From contig CAVUEG010000002.1 in the NCBI GenBank assembly GCA_963740525.1, positions 40,593 to 104,592 on the forward strand: a DNA stretch of 64,000 nucleotides. The letters run 5' to 3'. A program made the translations under genes and the position numbers. The notes beneath the pieces were generated by a model that saw only the letters and a list, made by a program, of their open reading frames with translations, did no database searches and was not told where the DNA came from. Shown here one piece after another: positions 1 to 7,257 of this stretch; position 1 is the stretch's first letter, and each line of letters opens with the position of its first letter. The stretch is from CAVUEG01 sp963740525 (lineage in GTDB: Bacteria; Actinomycetota; Actinomycetes; Propionibacteriales; Nocardioidaceae).

Positions 1-341
1 GACCCGGTGCCACGCACGTCGGCGACCACCTGCACGTAGCCGTGCTGCACGAGGTAGTCGTTGCGGAAGCCGAGCTGGGGGGCCGACTTGTTGTACGGCG
101 TCTGGGTGAGGATCACCGGGAAGCGTCCCGGGGCAGGCGAGCCGTCCGCCGTGCCCGGGCGGTAGACGTTGACCCGCAGGACCGTGCCGTCCGACATGGT
201 CACCGGCACGTCCTCGGTCACGTGCACCGTGTAGCCGCCGTCATCTGCAGCCGCGCGGGGCTGGGGCGCTGCCTGCACGGCGACCCCCGACCCGGTCACC
301 AACGCCAAGGCGACGACGACGGTGCTCAACAGGCGACGCAT
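1..341 (-). CDS. X-Pro dipeptidyl-peptidase (S15/CocE-type hydrolase), N-terminal part
   Basis: Only the first 113 codons are inside the window; the gene runs off the left edge. The start ATG at 341 is preceded by a GGGAG ribosome site. The product opens with a Sec-type signal peptide (MRRLLSTVVVALALVTG, ending around AQAA-like residues near 32), so it is probably exported. The mature part reads VPVTMSDGTVLRVNVYRP, then an extended strand leading to a PVILTQTPYNK segment and a QVVADVRGTGS stretch. That order is typical of the alpha/beta-hydrolase core of S15/CocE/NonD peptidases and esterases. The catalytic Ser lies outside the window, so peptidase versus esterase cannot be decided. Confidence 0.8.
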   Translation of the reverse strand, partial: MRRLLSTVVVALALVTGSGVAVQAAPQPRAAADDGGYTVHVTEDVPVTMSDGTVLRVNVYRPGTADGSPAPGRFPVILTQTPYNKSAPQLGFRNDYLVQHGYVQVVADVRGTG

Positions 342-355
342 GGAGGCTCCCTCAC

Positions 356-1252
356 TCAGAGTGCGCGCGCCGATCCCAGCAGGTGCGGCGCATCGGTCTT
401 CGGTGAGGTCAACGAGAAGTCATGGTCGAAGTCACGGTCGGGCACCCGTCGGGCGCCGAAGGCGACCGTCGCGGGCAGCAGCACCGGCTTCTTGAATGCG
501 ACGCCGACCGTGACCGCGTCGGAGAGACGGTTCTCCAGGGCTGCTACGCAGCGGGCCATGCTCCACATGCCGTGTGCGATGTGCCTCGGGAAACCGAAGG
601 CCTTGGCCGTGAGCGGGTGAAGGTGGATCGGGTTGTGGTCCCCCGAGACCGCGGCGTACCGGCGACCGAGGTCGCTCGGGAGCCGCCACGTCACCGGACC
701 TGCCGGGACCTCGTCGTACGTGGTGCCCGCAGGCGCGCTCTCGTCACCGCGGCCGCGCCGCAGGAATGTCGAGGTCTCCTCCCACACGAGCTCCCCGCGG
801 GAGTGCACGGTGGTCAGCAGGTCGAACACCTGGCCCTTCGCGTGCGGACGCAGGTCGGCCGGACGCACCGTCACCTGGAGCTGCTCGGTGACACCGATCC
901 GGCGGTGCTGGGTGATCGTGTTCTCCAGGTGCACGGTGCCGACCGCGGGGAAGGGGAAGGACCCGTCGGTCATGATCGCCATGTGCAGGCCGAAGGCCAG
1001 CAGGTGCGGGTAGGTCAGCGGCAGCGTGTCCTGGCCCGGGAACCCGCACACGTCCGCGTACGACGCGAGGTGTGCCCGGTCGACCGGGACGTCGTGGCGG
1101 GTGAGCGCCAGGTCGGGCAGCTCCGAGCCGTGCTTGCGGATGCCGGGCAGCACGTTCAGCCCCGGGACCGCCGGCAGCGCGGCCTTGAGCATCATCGGAA
1201 GGACGTGGGGGGAGCCGTCGACCACGCGCGGCTCCGAGGCCGGGTTGCCCAT
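356..1252 (-). CDS. MaoC-like (R)-hydroxyacyl-CoA dehydratase, HtdX-like
   Basis: A 298-residue protein, double-hotdog sized. The C-terminal half carries the hydratase-2 signature YAAVSGDHNPIHLHPLTA, followed by HIAHGMWSMA; the Asp and His of GDHNPIH are the expected catalytic pair. It should interconvert 3-hydroxyacyl-CoA and trans-2-enoyl-CoA in fatty acid metabolism in the cytoplasm. The ATG at 1252 lies 2 nt after the stop of the FabG-type reductase upstream, so the two are translated together. An in-frame upstream extension would run into that gene and was rejected. Mycobacteria have the same order (htdX-fabG4, with fadA2 alongside), which supports the role. Confidence 0.88.
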   Translation of the reverse strand: MGNPASEPRVVDGSPHVLPMMLKAALPAVPGLNVLPGIRKHGSELPDLALTRHDVPVDRAHLASYADVCGFPGQDTLPLTYPHLLAFGLHMAIMTDGSFPFPAVGTVHLENTITQHRRIGVTEQLQVTVRPADLRPHAKGQVFDLLTTVHSRGELVWEETSTFLRRGRGDESAPAGTTYDEVPAGPVTWRLPSDLGRRYAAVSGDHNPIHLHPLTAKAFGFPRHIAHGMWSMARCVAALENRLSDAVTVGVAFKKPVLLPATVAFGARRVPDRDFDHDFSLTSPKTDAPHLLGSARAL

Positions 1253-1254
1253 GC

Positions 1255-2592
1255 TCAGGCCCCCAGCATCATCTGGCCGCAGACGCGGACCACGTTGCCG
1301 TTGACCGCGGTGGAGCCTGGGCTCGCGAACCACGCGATGGTCTCGGCGACGTCGATGGGAAGGCCGCCCTGCGACATGGCGTTCAGCCGTCGGCCGACCT
1401 CGCGGGTCGCGAACGGGACCGACGCGGTCATCTTGGTCTCGATGAAGCCGGGCGCGACCGCGTTCACGGTGATCCCGTGCTCCAGCTCCGACGCGAGGCT
1501 GTCGACGAGCCCGATCACCCCGGCCTTGGAGGCGGCGTAGTTGGTCTGGCCCACGTTGCCGGCGATGCCGGCGATCGAGGCGACGCCGATGATCCGGCCG
1601 TTCTCGCGGACGAGCTTCTGGTCGAGGAGCTCCGCGGTGATCCGCTCCGGGGCGACCAGGTTCACGCCGAGCACGGACGACCAGCGGTCCTCGCCCATGT
1701 TCGCGAGCTTCTTGTCGCGCGTGATGCCGGCGTTGTGCACGACGATGTCGACCCCGTCGAACGCCTTCTTCACATGCTGCGCGATGCGTTGCGGCGAGTC
1801 CTTCCCGGTGATGTCCAGCGTCAGGTGGTCACCACCGAGCTCGGTCATGAGGGACTGCAGCTCGCTCGCAGCCTGGGGCACGTCGACGCCGAGGATCGTG
1901 GCGCCGTCGCGGTGGAGCACGCGCGCGATCTGCTCACCGATGCCGCGGCTCGCCCCGGTCACCAAGGCCACTTTGCCGGTCAGCGGCTTGGCCGGGTCGG
2001 GGACATCGCCGGCCTGCTGGGAGCCGATGGTGCCGACCCGGACGACCTGGCCGGACACGTACGCCGACTTCGGCGACAGGAAGAACGCGAGGGTCGAGCC
2101 GAGGGCATCCTCGGCCCCCTTCCCCACGTAGACCAGCTGCACGGTCGAGCCGCGGCCGATCTCCTTGCCCAGGGATCGGGTGAAGCCCTCGAGTGCGCGT
2201 TGGGCGACCTGCTCGCGAGGCGAGTCGGCCTGCTCGGGCGGGGTGCCGAGCACCACGACCCGAGCACAGGGGAGGAGGCTGCGCATCAGCGGCTGGAAGA
2301 ACGACTGGAGGGCGACGAGGTCCTCGGCGCCGGTCAGGCCGGTGGCGTCGAAGACCAGGCCCTTGTACTTCTCGCCCTCGGCCGCGGTGCTGGTGTGCGC
2401 GATCCCGAGCCCGTCCAGGCTGGCTGTCAGCGACGCGCCGAGGCGCCCATTGCCCCCGGAGACCACGGTCCCGTCGACGAGCGGTGCGCCCTCGTGCCAG
2501 CGGTCCAGCGGCATCGGGTTCGGCAGGCCGAGGTTCTTGACCAGCAGCTGGCCCACGGCGGACTGCGAGAAGAACTGGTAACGGTCGCTCAT
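1255..2592 (-). CDS. fabG: 3-oxoacyl-ACP/CoA reductase, high-molecular-weight FabG4 type
   Basis: The product has 445 residues, about twice a normal FabG and matching the 454-residue mycobacterial FabG4 class. Residues 1-200 form a flavodoxin-like domain without a nucleotide motif. Residues 205-445 are a short-chain dehydrogenase with TGASRGIG (212-219), HNAGI (286-290) and a catalytic Ser339/Tyr352/Lys356 set (YAASK). It reduces 3-oxoacyl-CoA or -ACP with NAD(P)H. The ATG at 2592 has a GGAGG site; an upstream in-frame ATG at 2721 lies in the promoter region and lacks one. Transcribed divergently from the thiolase at 2811 and coupled to the MaoC hydratase. Confidence 0.92.
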   Translation of the reverse strand: MSDRYQFFSQSAVGQLLVKNLGLPNPMPLDRWHEGAPLVDGTVVSGGNGRLGASLTASLDGLGIAHTSTAAEGEKYKGLVFDATGLTGAEDLVALQSFFQPLMRSLLPCARVVVLGTPPEQADSPREQVAQRALEGFTRSLGKEIGRGSTVQLVYVGKGAEDALGSTLAFFLSPKSAYVSGQVVRVGTIGSQQAGDVPDPAKPLTGKVALVTGASRGIGEQIARVLHRDGATILGVDVPQAASELQSLMTELGGDHLTLDITGKDSPQRIAQHVKKAFDGVDIVVHNAGITRDKKLANMGEDRWSSVLGVNLVAPERITAELLDQKLVRENGRIIGVASIAGIAGNVGQTNYAASKAGVIGLVDSLASELEHGITVNAVAPGFIETKMTASVPFATREVGRRLNAMSQGGLPIDVAETIAWFASPGSTAVNGNVVRVCGQMMLGA

Positions 2593-2652
2593 GGTGGTGG
2601 TGCCTCCGGTCGATCGGTACGTCGGGTCGCCGTACGGGTTCCCGCTGGTGAC

Positions 2653-2671
2653 TGTAACTACGCGTGTAACT
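2653..2671. promoter_or_regulatory. Direct repeat in the fabG/fadA2 divergent promoter
   Basis: The 218-nt gap between two divergent lipid genes holds two copies of TGTAACT, 12 nt apart, around a palindromic ACGCGT. The half-site TAACT also occurs in the inverted repeat in front of the nearby TetR gene (4835-4845). A shared regulator is therefore plausible but unproven. No clear -10/-35 pair was seen in the gap. Confidence 0.4.
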
Positions 2672-2810
2672 GAGGGTCCACCTTTCGTGACGTGCCCCTC
2701 ACTGCGTTCCCTTTCCCCCATAGTCGCGCAAGGATTGCGGCACCGGGCCGCTGCGGTACCCCGCCGGCCCGGCCGTCCATCCTCGACCGCACACCCAGGG
2801 AGCTCCCCCG

Positions 2811-4091
2811 ATGCAGTCCAAGACCCGTCGCGTCGCCGTCATCGGCGGCAACCGCATCCCCTTCGCCCGCTCGAACACCGCCTACGCCACCACCTCCAAC
2901 CAGGAGATGCTGACCGCCGCGATCGACGGTCTCGTCGCGCGGTTCGGGCTCGAGGGACAGCGGCTGGGCGAGGTCGTCGCCGGAGCGGTGCTCAAGCACT
3001 CGCGCGACTTCAACCTCACCCGTGAGGCCGTGCTCGGGTCGCGGCTCTCGCCCGAGACGCCGGCGTACGACATCCAGCAGGCGTGCGACACCGGCATCCA
3101 GGCCGCGGTCCAGGTCGCCAACAAGATCGCCCTCGGCCAGATCGAGGTCGGCATCGCCGGCGGCACCGACACCACCTCGGACGCGCCGATCGCCGTGGGG
3201 GAGAAGCTCCGCAAGATCCTGCTCGAGGCCAACCGGGCCAAGTCCACGCAGGGCCGCCTCGCGGCACTCGCCAAGATCCGGCCGGGCCACCTGGTCCCGG
3301 CCATCCCGCAGAACTCCGAGCCCCGGACCGGTCTCTCGATGGGCGAGTCCGCGGCGCTGACCGCCCTGGAGTGGCAGGTCGGCCGTGAGGAGCAGGACGA
3401 GCTCGCCGTCGCGTCGCACCACCACCTGGCCGCTGCGTACGACCGAGGGTTCCTCGACGACCTCGTCACGCCGTTCCACGGGTTGGACCGCGACCAGAAC
3501 CTTCGCCCGGACTCGTCGCTGGAGAAGCTGTCGACGCTCAAGCCGGTCTTCGGCAAGGGTGAGGCCGCCACGATGACCGCCGCGAACTCCACGCCGTTGA
3601 CCGACGGCGCCTCGGTGGTGCTGCTCGCGTCGGAGGAGTGGGCCGAGGAGCACGGGGCCGAGGTGCTCGCCTACTTCACGGCGTACGAGACGGCCGCGGT
3701 GGACTACGTGACCGGAGCCGAGGGCCTGCTGATGGCGCCGGCCTACGCGATGCCGCGGATGCTCGAGCGCGAGGGACTCTCGCTGCAGGACTTCGACTTC
3801 TACGAGATCCACGAGGCGTTCGCCTCGCAGGTGCTGGCCACGCTCAAGGCGTGGGAGGACCCGGTGTTCTGCAAGGAGCGGCTGGGCCTGGACGCCCCGC
3901 TGGGCGCCATCGATCGCACGAAGCTCAACGTGGCCGGCTCGTCACTGGCCGCCGGACACCCGTTCGCCGCCACCGGTGGCCGGATCGTCGCCACCCTGGC
4001 CAAGCTGCTCGCCGAGAAGGGCAGTGGTCGGGGAGTGATCTCGATCTGTGCCGCGGGCGGTCAGGGCGTCACCGCGATCCTGGAGCGCTGA
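2811..4091 (+). CDS. Acetyl-CoA C-acyltransferase (thiolase), FadA2-like
   Basis: A 426-residue thiolase of the length usual for FadA2/FadI-type enzymes. The acyl-accepting Cys is C92 in QQACDTG. The second-domain residues are HEAFA (about 333-337), GHP with His383 and the acid/base Cys413 in SICAAGG. It cleaves or condenses 3-ketoacyl-CoA with CoA in beta-oxidation or its reverse. The ATG at 2811 has a GGAG about 8 nt upstream. It sits back to back with the FabG4/MaoC pair, so the three genes together could carry out reduction, dehydration and thiolysis in one lipid pathway. Assigning it to degradation rather than synthesis is inference. Confidence 0.93.
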   Translation: MQSKTRRVAVIGGNRIPFARSNTAYATTSNQEMLTAAIDGLVARFGLEGQRLGEVVAGAVLKHSRDFNLTREAVLGSRLSPETPAYDIQQACDTGIQAAVQVANKIALGQIEVGIAGGTDTTSDAPIAVGEKLRKILLEANRAKSTQGRLAALAKIRPGHLVPAIPQNSEPRTGLSMGESAALTALEWQVGREEQDELAVASHHHLAAAYDRGFLDDLVTPFHGLDRDQNLRPDSSLEKLSTLKPVFGKGEAATMTAANSTPLTDGASVVLLASEEWAEEHGAEVLAYFTAYETAAVDYVTGAEGLLMAPAYAMPRMLEREGLSLQDFDFYEIHEAFASQVLATLKAWEDPVFCKERLGLDAPLGAIDRTKLNVAGSSLAAGHPFAATGGRIVATLAKLLAEKGSGRGVISICAAGGQGVTAILER

Positions 4092-4114
4092 GCGGGCTCT
4101 CGCTGGGGCCGCCG

Positions 4115-4130
4115 GCCGCTGCTCAGCGGC
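4115..4130. terminator. Possible hairpin between convergent genes
   Basis: A perfect inverted repeat GCCGCTG-ct-CAGCGGC overlaps the 3' end of the TetR gene, 24 nt after the thiolase stop. It has no T-tract on either side and the loop would have to open by at least one pair. It could serve both convergent genes, but this is weak. Confidence 0.25.
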
Positions 4131-4812
4131 TGGTGGCCATCGCCAGCGACGACGCAACGAGGTACTCGCGCACCTGGGCGCCGGAGACGGGGGCCACGGT
4201 CGGGATCCCCGGTGCCGCCTCCTTCACCAGCATGCCCACGCGGGCGAGCTGGAGGGCTCCGAGCCCTGAGGAGTACATCGTGTTCGCCAGCAGGTCGACG
4301 TCGGGCACATGGAAGTCGCCGGACTCGACCCCGGCGCTGAGGGCGTCGGTGAGCACGCGCAGGCAGCCGGCGATCCCGCGCCCGAGCCGGAAGACCGAGC
4401 TCTCCGAGATCTCCTGCAGCAGCTCGGGGCCGGGGCGCCGCATCAGCGTCTGCGCACAGTCGAGGAAGGCGGGGTACTCCAGCCCGAAGTCCACGAACGC
4501 CTCGGTCACTCCCTGGAGCCGGTCGCGCGGAGGCAGCGTGGTGTCGACGGCGGCAAGGCGGGACTGGAGCTCGTCGAGGTAGCCGACCAGGGTCAGCGCG
4601 AAGAGCTCCTCCTTGCCGGAGAAGTGGCGGTAGATGATCGCCCGGTTGATCCCGACGGCGCGGGCGATGTCCTCGATCTGGGCGTCACGGACGCCGCGGG
4701 CGTCGAAGAGTGCCCGGGTCGCGTCCAGGATCTCCTGCTCGCGGGCGCGGCGCCGGGCCACGGCCGCCGAGCGCCGGCCGTCGGGCCGCGGGAGATCGAG
4801 GCGCGAGGTCAT
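4123..4812 (-). CDS. TetR/AcrR family transcriptional regulator
   Basis: A 229-residue protein with an N-terminal TetR helix-turn-helix: REQEILDATRALFDARG, IEDIARAVGINRAIIYRHF and SGKEELF at roughly residues 25-75. The remainder is a helical ligand-binding domain with no recognisable ligand motif. The ATG at 4812 is preferred over one at 4860 because the longer form would place the probable operator inside the coding sequence; no strong ribosome site precedes either. The gene is convergent with the thiolase and likely autoregulated through 4835-4845. Control of the neighbouring fabG/fadA2 genes is a reasonable guess. Confidence 0.9.
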   Translation of the reverse strand: MTSRLDLPRPDGRRSAAVARRRAREQEILDATRALFDARGVRDAQIEDIARAVGINRAIIYRHFSGKEELFALTLVGYLDELQSRLAAVDTTLPPRDRLQGVTEAFVDFGLEYPAFLDCAQTLMRRPGPELLQEISESSVFRLGRGIAGCLRVLTDALSAGVESGDFHVPDVDLLANTMYSSGLGALQLARVGMLVKEAAPGIPTVAPVSGAQVREYLVASSLAMATSR

Positions 4813-4834
4813 GTGGCAAGGGTACGCCGTCACT

Positions 4835-4845
4835 AACTGCGAGTT
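4835..4845. promoter_or_regulatory. Probable TetR operator
   Basis: The inverted repeat AACT-gcg-AGTT lies 23 nt upstream of the TetR start codon, in the short gap to the alpha/beta hydrolase gene. Palindromes at this place are typical autoregulatory TetR sites. TAACT half-sites recur as direct repeats in the fabG/fadA2 promoter. Confidence 0.5.
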
Positions 4846-4893
4846 GCACGCCTCGTACACACCCGGGTGAGTCGTCCGGGCGCTCGACCGGGG

Positions 4894-5769
4894 TCAGGAA
4901 CCGTGCGTGGGCGCCAGGAACTCGACCAGTGCGTCGGCCACCTCAGCGGGCGCGTCCTCGGCCTGGTGGTGGCCGGAGTCGATGACCCGGTGGCGCAGGG
5001 GCTGCTGGAGCCAGGGCTCCCAGATGGCAGCGGGGTCGCCGTGGATGTCGAGGTCGTCCCTGGCCGACTCGAGCAGCAAGGTCGGACAGCCGACCCGACG
5101 GCCGTCGGCGCGGTCGGCCTCGTCGTGCTGGCGGTCGACGGTCAGCCCGGCGCGGTAGTCCTCGCACATGCCGTGGACGACGGCCGGGTTGCGCAAGGCG
5201 GCCCACACGTCCGTGTGGTTCCCGGCGCCCATGCTCTCCGGTGGCGGGGTGCGGTACCAGCCGTCCGGGTCGGCGTTGATCACGCGCTCGGCCGGCTTGT
5301 CGGTCTGGCCGAGGAACCACCAGTGCCACCAGGCCCGGGCGAACCTGGCATCGGTCCGTTCGAGGTGCTCGATGAGCGGCAGGCCGTCCATGACCACCAG
5401 GTGCGAGACCCGCTCCGCGTGGTCCATGGCGGTGCGGAACGCCACCAGGGCGCCTCGGTCATGACCCACGACGGCGAACCGGTCGTGGCCGAGGTGGGTC
5501 ATCAGCGCGACCACGTCACGGGCCATGGCTCTCTTGCTGGACTGCGCATGGTCGGGGGCGTCGCGGGGCAGCGTGGAGCCGCCGTACCCCCGCAGGTCGG
5601 GGCACACCACCGTGTGTCCGGCCGCGAGTCGCTCGGCGACCCCGTGCCACGTGGTGTGGGTCCGGGGATGCCCGTGCAGCAGGACCACAGGAGCGCCCGT
5701 ACCGCCGTGTCGCACCCGCACCGAGACCTCGCCCAGGTACACCTGCTCCATCACAAAGCTGTCGAACAT
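4894..5769 (-). CDS. Alpha/beta hydrolase, haloacetate dehalogenase-like
   Basis: A 291-residue cytoplasmic hydrolase. Its nucleophile elbow is GHDRGA, with Asp104 in place of Ser, as in haloalkane and fluoroacetate dehalogenases. Other family features are HGHPRTHTTW (32-41, oxyanion region), DLRGYG (58-63), the HW pair at 149-150 that binds halide in fluoroacetate dehalogenases, and a C-terminal SGHHQAED with the catalytic His. The second substrate-carboxylate Arg found four residues after the nucleophile in characterised enzymes is Leu108 here, so the substrate is uncertain. The start at 5769 has no clear ribosome site; Met7 is an alternative. Confidence 0.8.
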   Translation of the reverse strand: MFDSFVMEQVYLGEVSVRVRHGGTGAPVVLLHGHPRTHTTWHGVAERLAAGHTVVCPDLRGYGGSTLPRDAPDHAQSSKRAMARDVVALMTHLGHDRFAVVGHDRGALVAFRTAMDHAERVSHLVVMDGLPLIEHLERTDARFARAWWHWWFLGQTDKPAERVINADPDGWYRTPPPESMGAGNHTDVWAALRNPAVVHGMCEDYRAGLTVDRQHDEADRADGRRVGCPTLLLESARDDLDIHGDPAAIWEPWLQQPLRHRVIDSGHHQAEDAPAEVADALVEFLAPTHGS

Positions 5770-5827
5770 GGTCGGAGCCTAGAGGCGGGTCCCCATTCAT
5801 CCCCCACGCGCGGGTGCCGTGATCTAG

Positions 5828-5856
5828 TTGACACTTGATCAAGCAGAGGCTTGAAT
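5828..5856 (+). promoter_or_regulatory. arsR-operon promoter with palindromic operator
   Basis: A consensus -35 TTGACA (5828-5833) is followed after 17 nt by a -10-like TTGAAT (5851-5856, four of six matches). Between them lies the perfect palindrome CTTGATCAAG (5834-5843), where a bound repressor would block RNA polymerase. The expected transcription start, 6-7 nt after the -10, falls on the ATG at 5863, so the mRNA is probably leaderless. Confidence 0.65.
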
Positions 5857-5862
5857 AATCCC

Positions 5863-6210
5863 ATGGGAACCACGGTGGAGGATCGGCGGCTCGACTCGCT
5901 CTTCACTGCCCTGAGCGACCACACGCGGCGAGACATCCTGGCCAGGCTGACCGCGGGCGAGGCGACGGTCAAGGAGCTCGCGGAGCCGTACGCCATGAGC
6001 CTGCAGGCCGTGTCGCAGCACATCCGGGTGCTCGAGCGGTCCGGCCTGATCAGCCAGGGCCGCCACCGGCAGACCCGTCCCTGTCGGCTCGAGCCAGAGG
6101 CGCTCGAGGCCGCCCTGTCCTGGATCGAGGAGAGCCGGCGCGCCTGGGAGGACCGCATGGACCGGCTGGAGTCGCACCTCGCCCGGGTGCAGGAGGCGGA
6201 GAGCCAGTGA
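5863..6210 (+). CDS. ArsR/SmtB-family transcriptional regulator
   Basis: A 115-residue winged-helix protein: LFTALSDHTRRDILARLTAGEATVKELAEPYAMSLQAVSQHIRVLERSGLI is split over residues 12-62, and RHRQTRPCRLEPEALE forms the wing. No metal-binding Cys cluster is present, so it is more likely one of the ArsR regulators paired with SRPBCC proteins than a metal sensor. A TTG at 5851 is in frame but overlaps the -10 element, so the ATG at 5863 is used. The stop overlaps the next gene (GTGA), giving a three-gene operon. Autoregulation through the palindrome at 5834-5843 is likely. Confidence 0.9.
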   Translation: MGTTVEDRRLDSLFTALSDHTRRDILARLTAGEATVKELAEPYAMSLQAVSQHIRVLERSGLISQGRHRQTRPCRLEPEALEAALSWIEESRRAWEDRMDRLESHLARVQEAESQ

Positions 6211-6644
6211 ACGACGACGAGATCGTGTACCGACGAACCTTCCGTGCGCCGCGCGAGCTGGTCTGGCGGTGCCTCACCGAGCCCATCGAGCTCGCGCAGT
6301 TCTGGGGGCCCACTGGCATGGCCACGCCGGTCGACGGCATCGTCGTCGAGCTCCACCCCGGTGGCCGGTTCGAGACCCTGATGATCGGTGAGAACGGCAG
6401 TCACCGGATGGTTGCGACGTTCACCGAGGTGGTCCCGCCCGAACGGCTCGCCTGGGTCGAGCCCGCGACCGGGATGCACACGATCAGCATCCTCAACGAC
6501 CGCGGAGACGACACCGAGGTCGTCATCCACCAGCAGAACGTCCCGGAGTTCATGCGGGTGCCCGAGGCGCGCGCCGGCTTCCTGACCTCTCTCGACAAGC
6601 TCGAGAGACATCTGGCCCACCTCAGCGAAGGAGACCGATCGTGA
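6207..6644 (+). CDS. SRPBCC (AHSA1/START-like) domain protein
   Basis: A 145-residue single-domain protein. It has the family pattern YRRTFRAPRELVWRCLTEPIELAQFWGP at the N-terminus, HPGGRFE (56-62), FTEVVPPERLAW (77-88) and a C-terminal helix. These helix-grip proteins bind hydrophobic ligands in the cytoplasm. The GTG start at 6207 overlaps the ArsR stop by 3 nt and has an AGGAGG site. Fused or adjacent ArsR-SRPBCC pairs are common, the partner probably sensing or sequestering the inducer. The substrate is unknown. Confidence 0.88.
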   Translation: MNDDEIVYRRTFRAPRELVWRCLTEPIELAQFWGPTGMATPVDGIVVELHPGGRFETLMIGENGSHRMVATFTEVVPPERLAWVEPATGMHTISILNDRGDDTEVVIHQQNVPEFMRVPEARAGFLTSLDKLERHLAHLSEGDRS

Positions 6645-7237
6645 CCGACATCCAGTCCTGGGTAGCGTCGACCTACAACGCGCTCGCGGACCTTCTCGAG
6701 ACCGGCGACCCGAACACCTGGGACTCGCCTTCGCTGTGCGAGAAGTGGCTGGTGCGCCATGTGGTCGCGCACGTGACGATGCCGGTGCGCCTCACCCCCG
6801 AGACGTTCGGAGCCGAGATGGCGGCTGCCCGCGGCGACTTCAGCGTGCTGTCGAACACCGTTGCCGAGCGGGACGCCTCGCTGCCCGTCGCGGAGCTGCT
6901 CGACCAGCTCCGATCGCCGACACTGCACGAGTGGCAGCCGCCGGGAGGCGGAGCGCCCGGAGCGCTCAGCCATTCCGTCATCCACTCCCTGGACGTGACG
7001 ATCGCGCTCGACCGGCCCGCTGTCGCCCCGACCGAGGCGGTCACGGCGGTGCTCGACCAGCTCACAGCCGCGAACGGCGCCGTGTTCGGGCTCGACCTCA
7101 CCGAGGTCCGACTCGAGGCCACCGACACCGACTGGAGCTGGGGACGGGGGCAGCTCGTGCGCGCCGACAGCGGAGGTCTGGTGTCACTCCTGGGGGGCCG
7201 CACCCTGCCCGACGGCCCGGCGCTTCCGAGCGCCTGA
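6641..7237 (+). CDS. Mycothiol-dependent maleylpyruvate isomerase/DinB-like protein
   Basis: A 198-residue DinB-like four-helix protein. WDSPSLCEKWLVRHVVAHV (27-45) and HSVIHSLDVTIAL (about 108-120) supply the three metal ligands (His43, His112, Asp116 region) seen in mycothiol-dependent isomerases and TIGR03083-type proteins. Actinobacteria use mycothiol as low-molecular-weight thiol, so a transferase or isomerase acting on thiol adducts is likely. The GTG start at 6641 overlaps the SRPBCC stop (GTGA), making this the third gene of the ArsR operon. A role in electrophile detoxification under ArsR control is inferred. Confidence 0.82.
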   Translation: MTDIQSWVASTYNALADLLETGDPNTWDSPSLCEKWLVRHVVAHVTMPVRLTPETFGAEMAAARGDFSVLSNTVAERDASLPVAELLDQLRSPTLHEWQPPGGGAPGALSHSVIHSLDVTIALDRPAVAPTEAVTAVLDQLTAANGAVFGLDLTEVRLEATDTDWSWGRGQLVRADSGGLVSLLGGRTLPDGPALPSA

Positions 7238-7257
7238 CCTTCGGCTGATCCGCGCGC

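Noticed and set aside
422..2673. Long open frames antisense to the MaoC and FabG genes
   Set aside because: They are typical shadow frames of high-GC coding sequence, are rich in Arg/Gly/Ala with no domains, and have no ribosome sites.
5851..5862. TTG at 5851 as start of the ArsR protein
   Set aside because: It coincides with the -10 element and has no correctly spaced ribosome site; the ATG at 5863 fits the promoter geometry.
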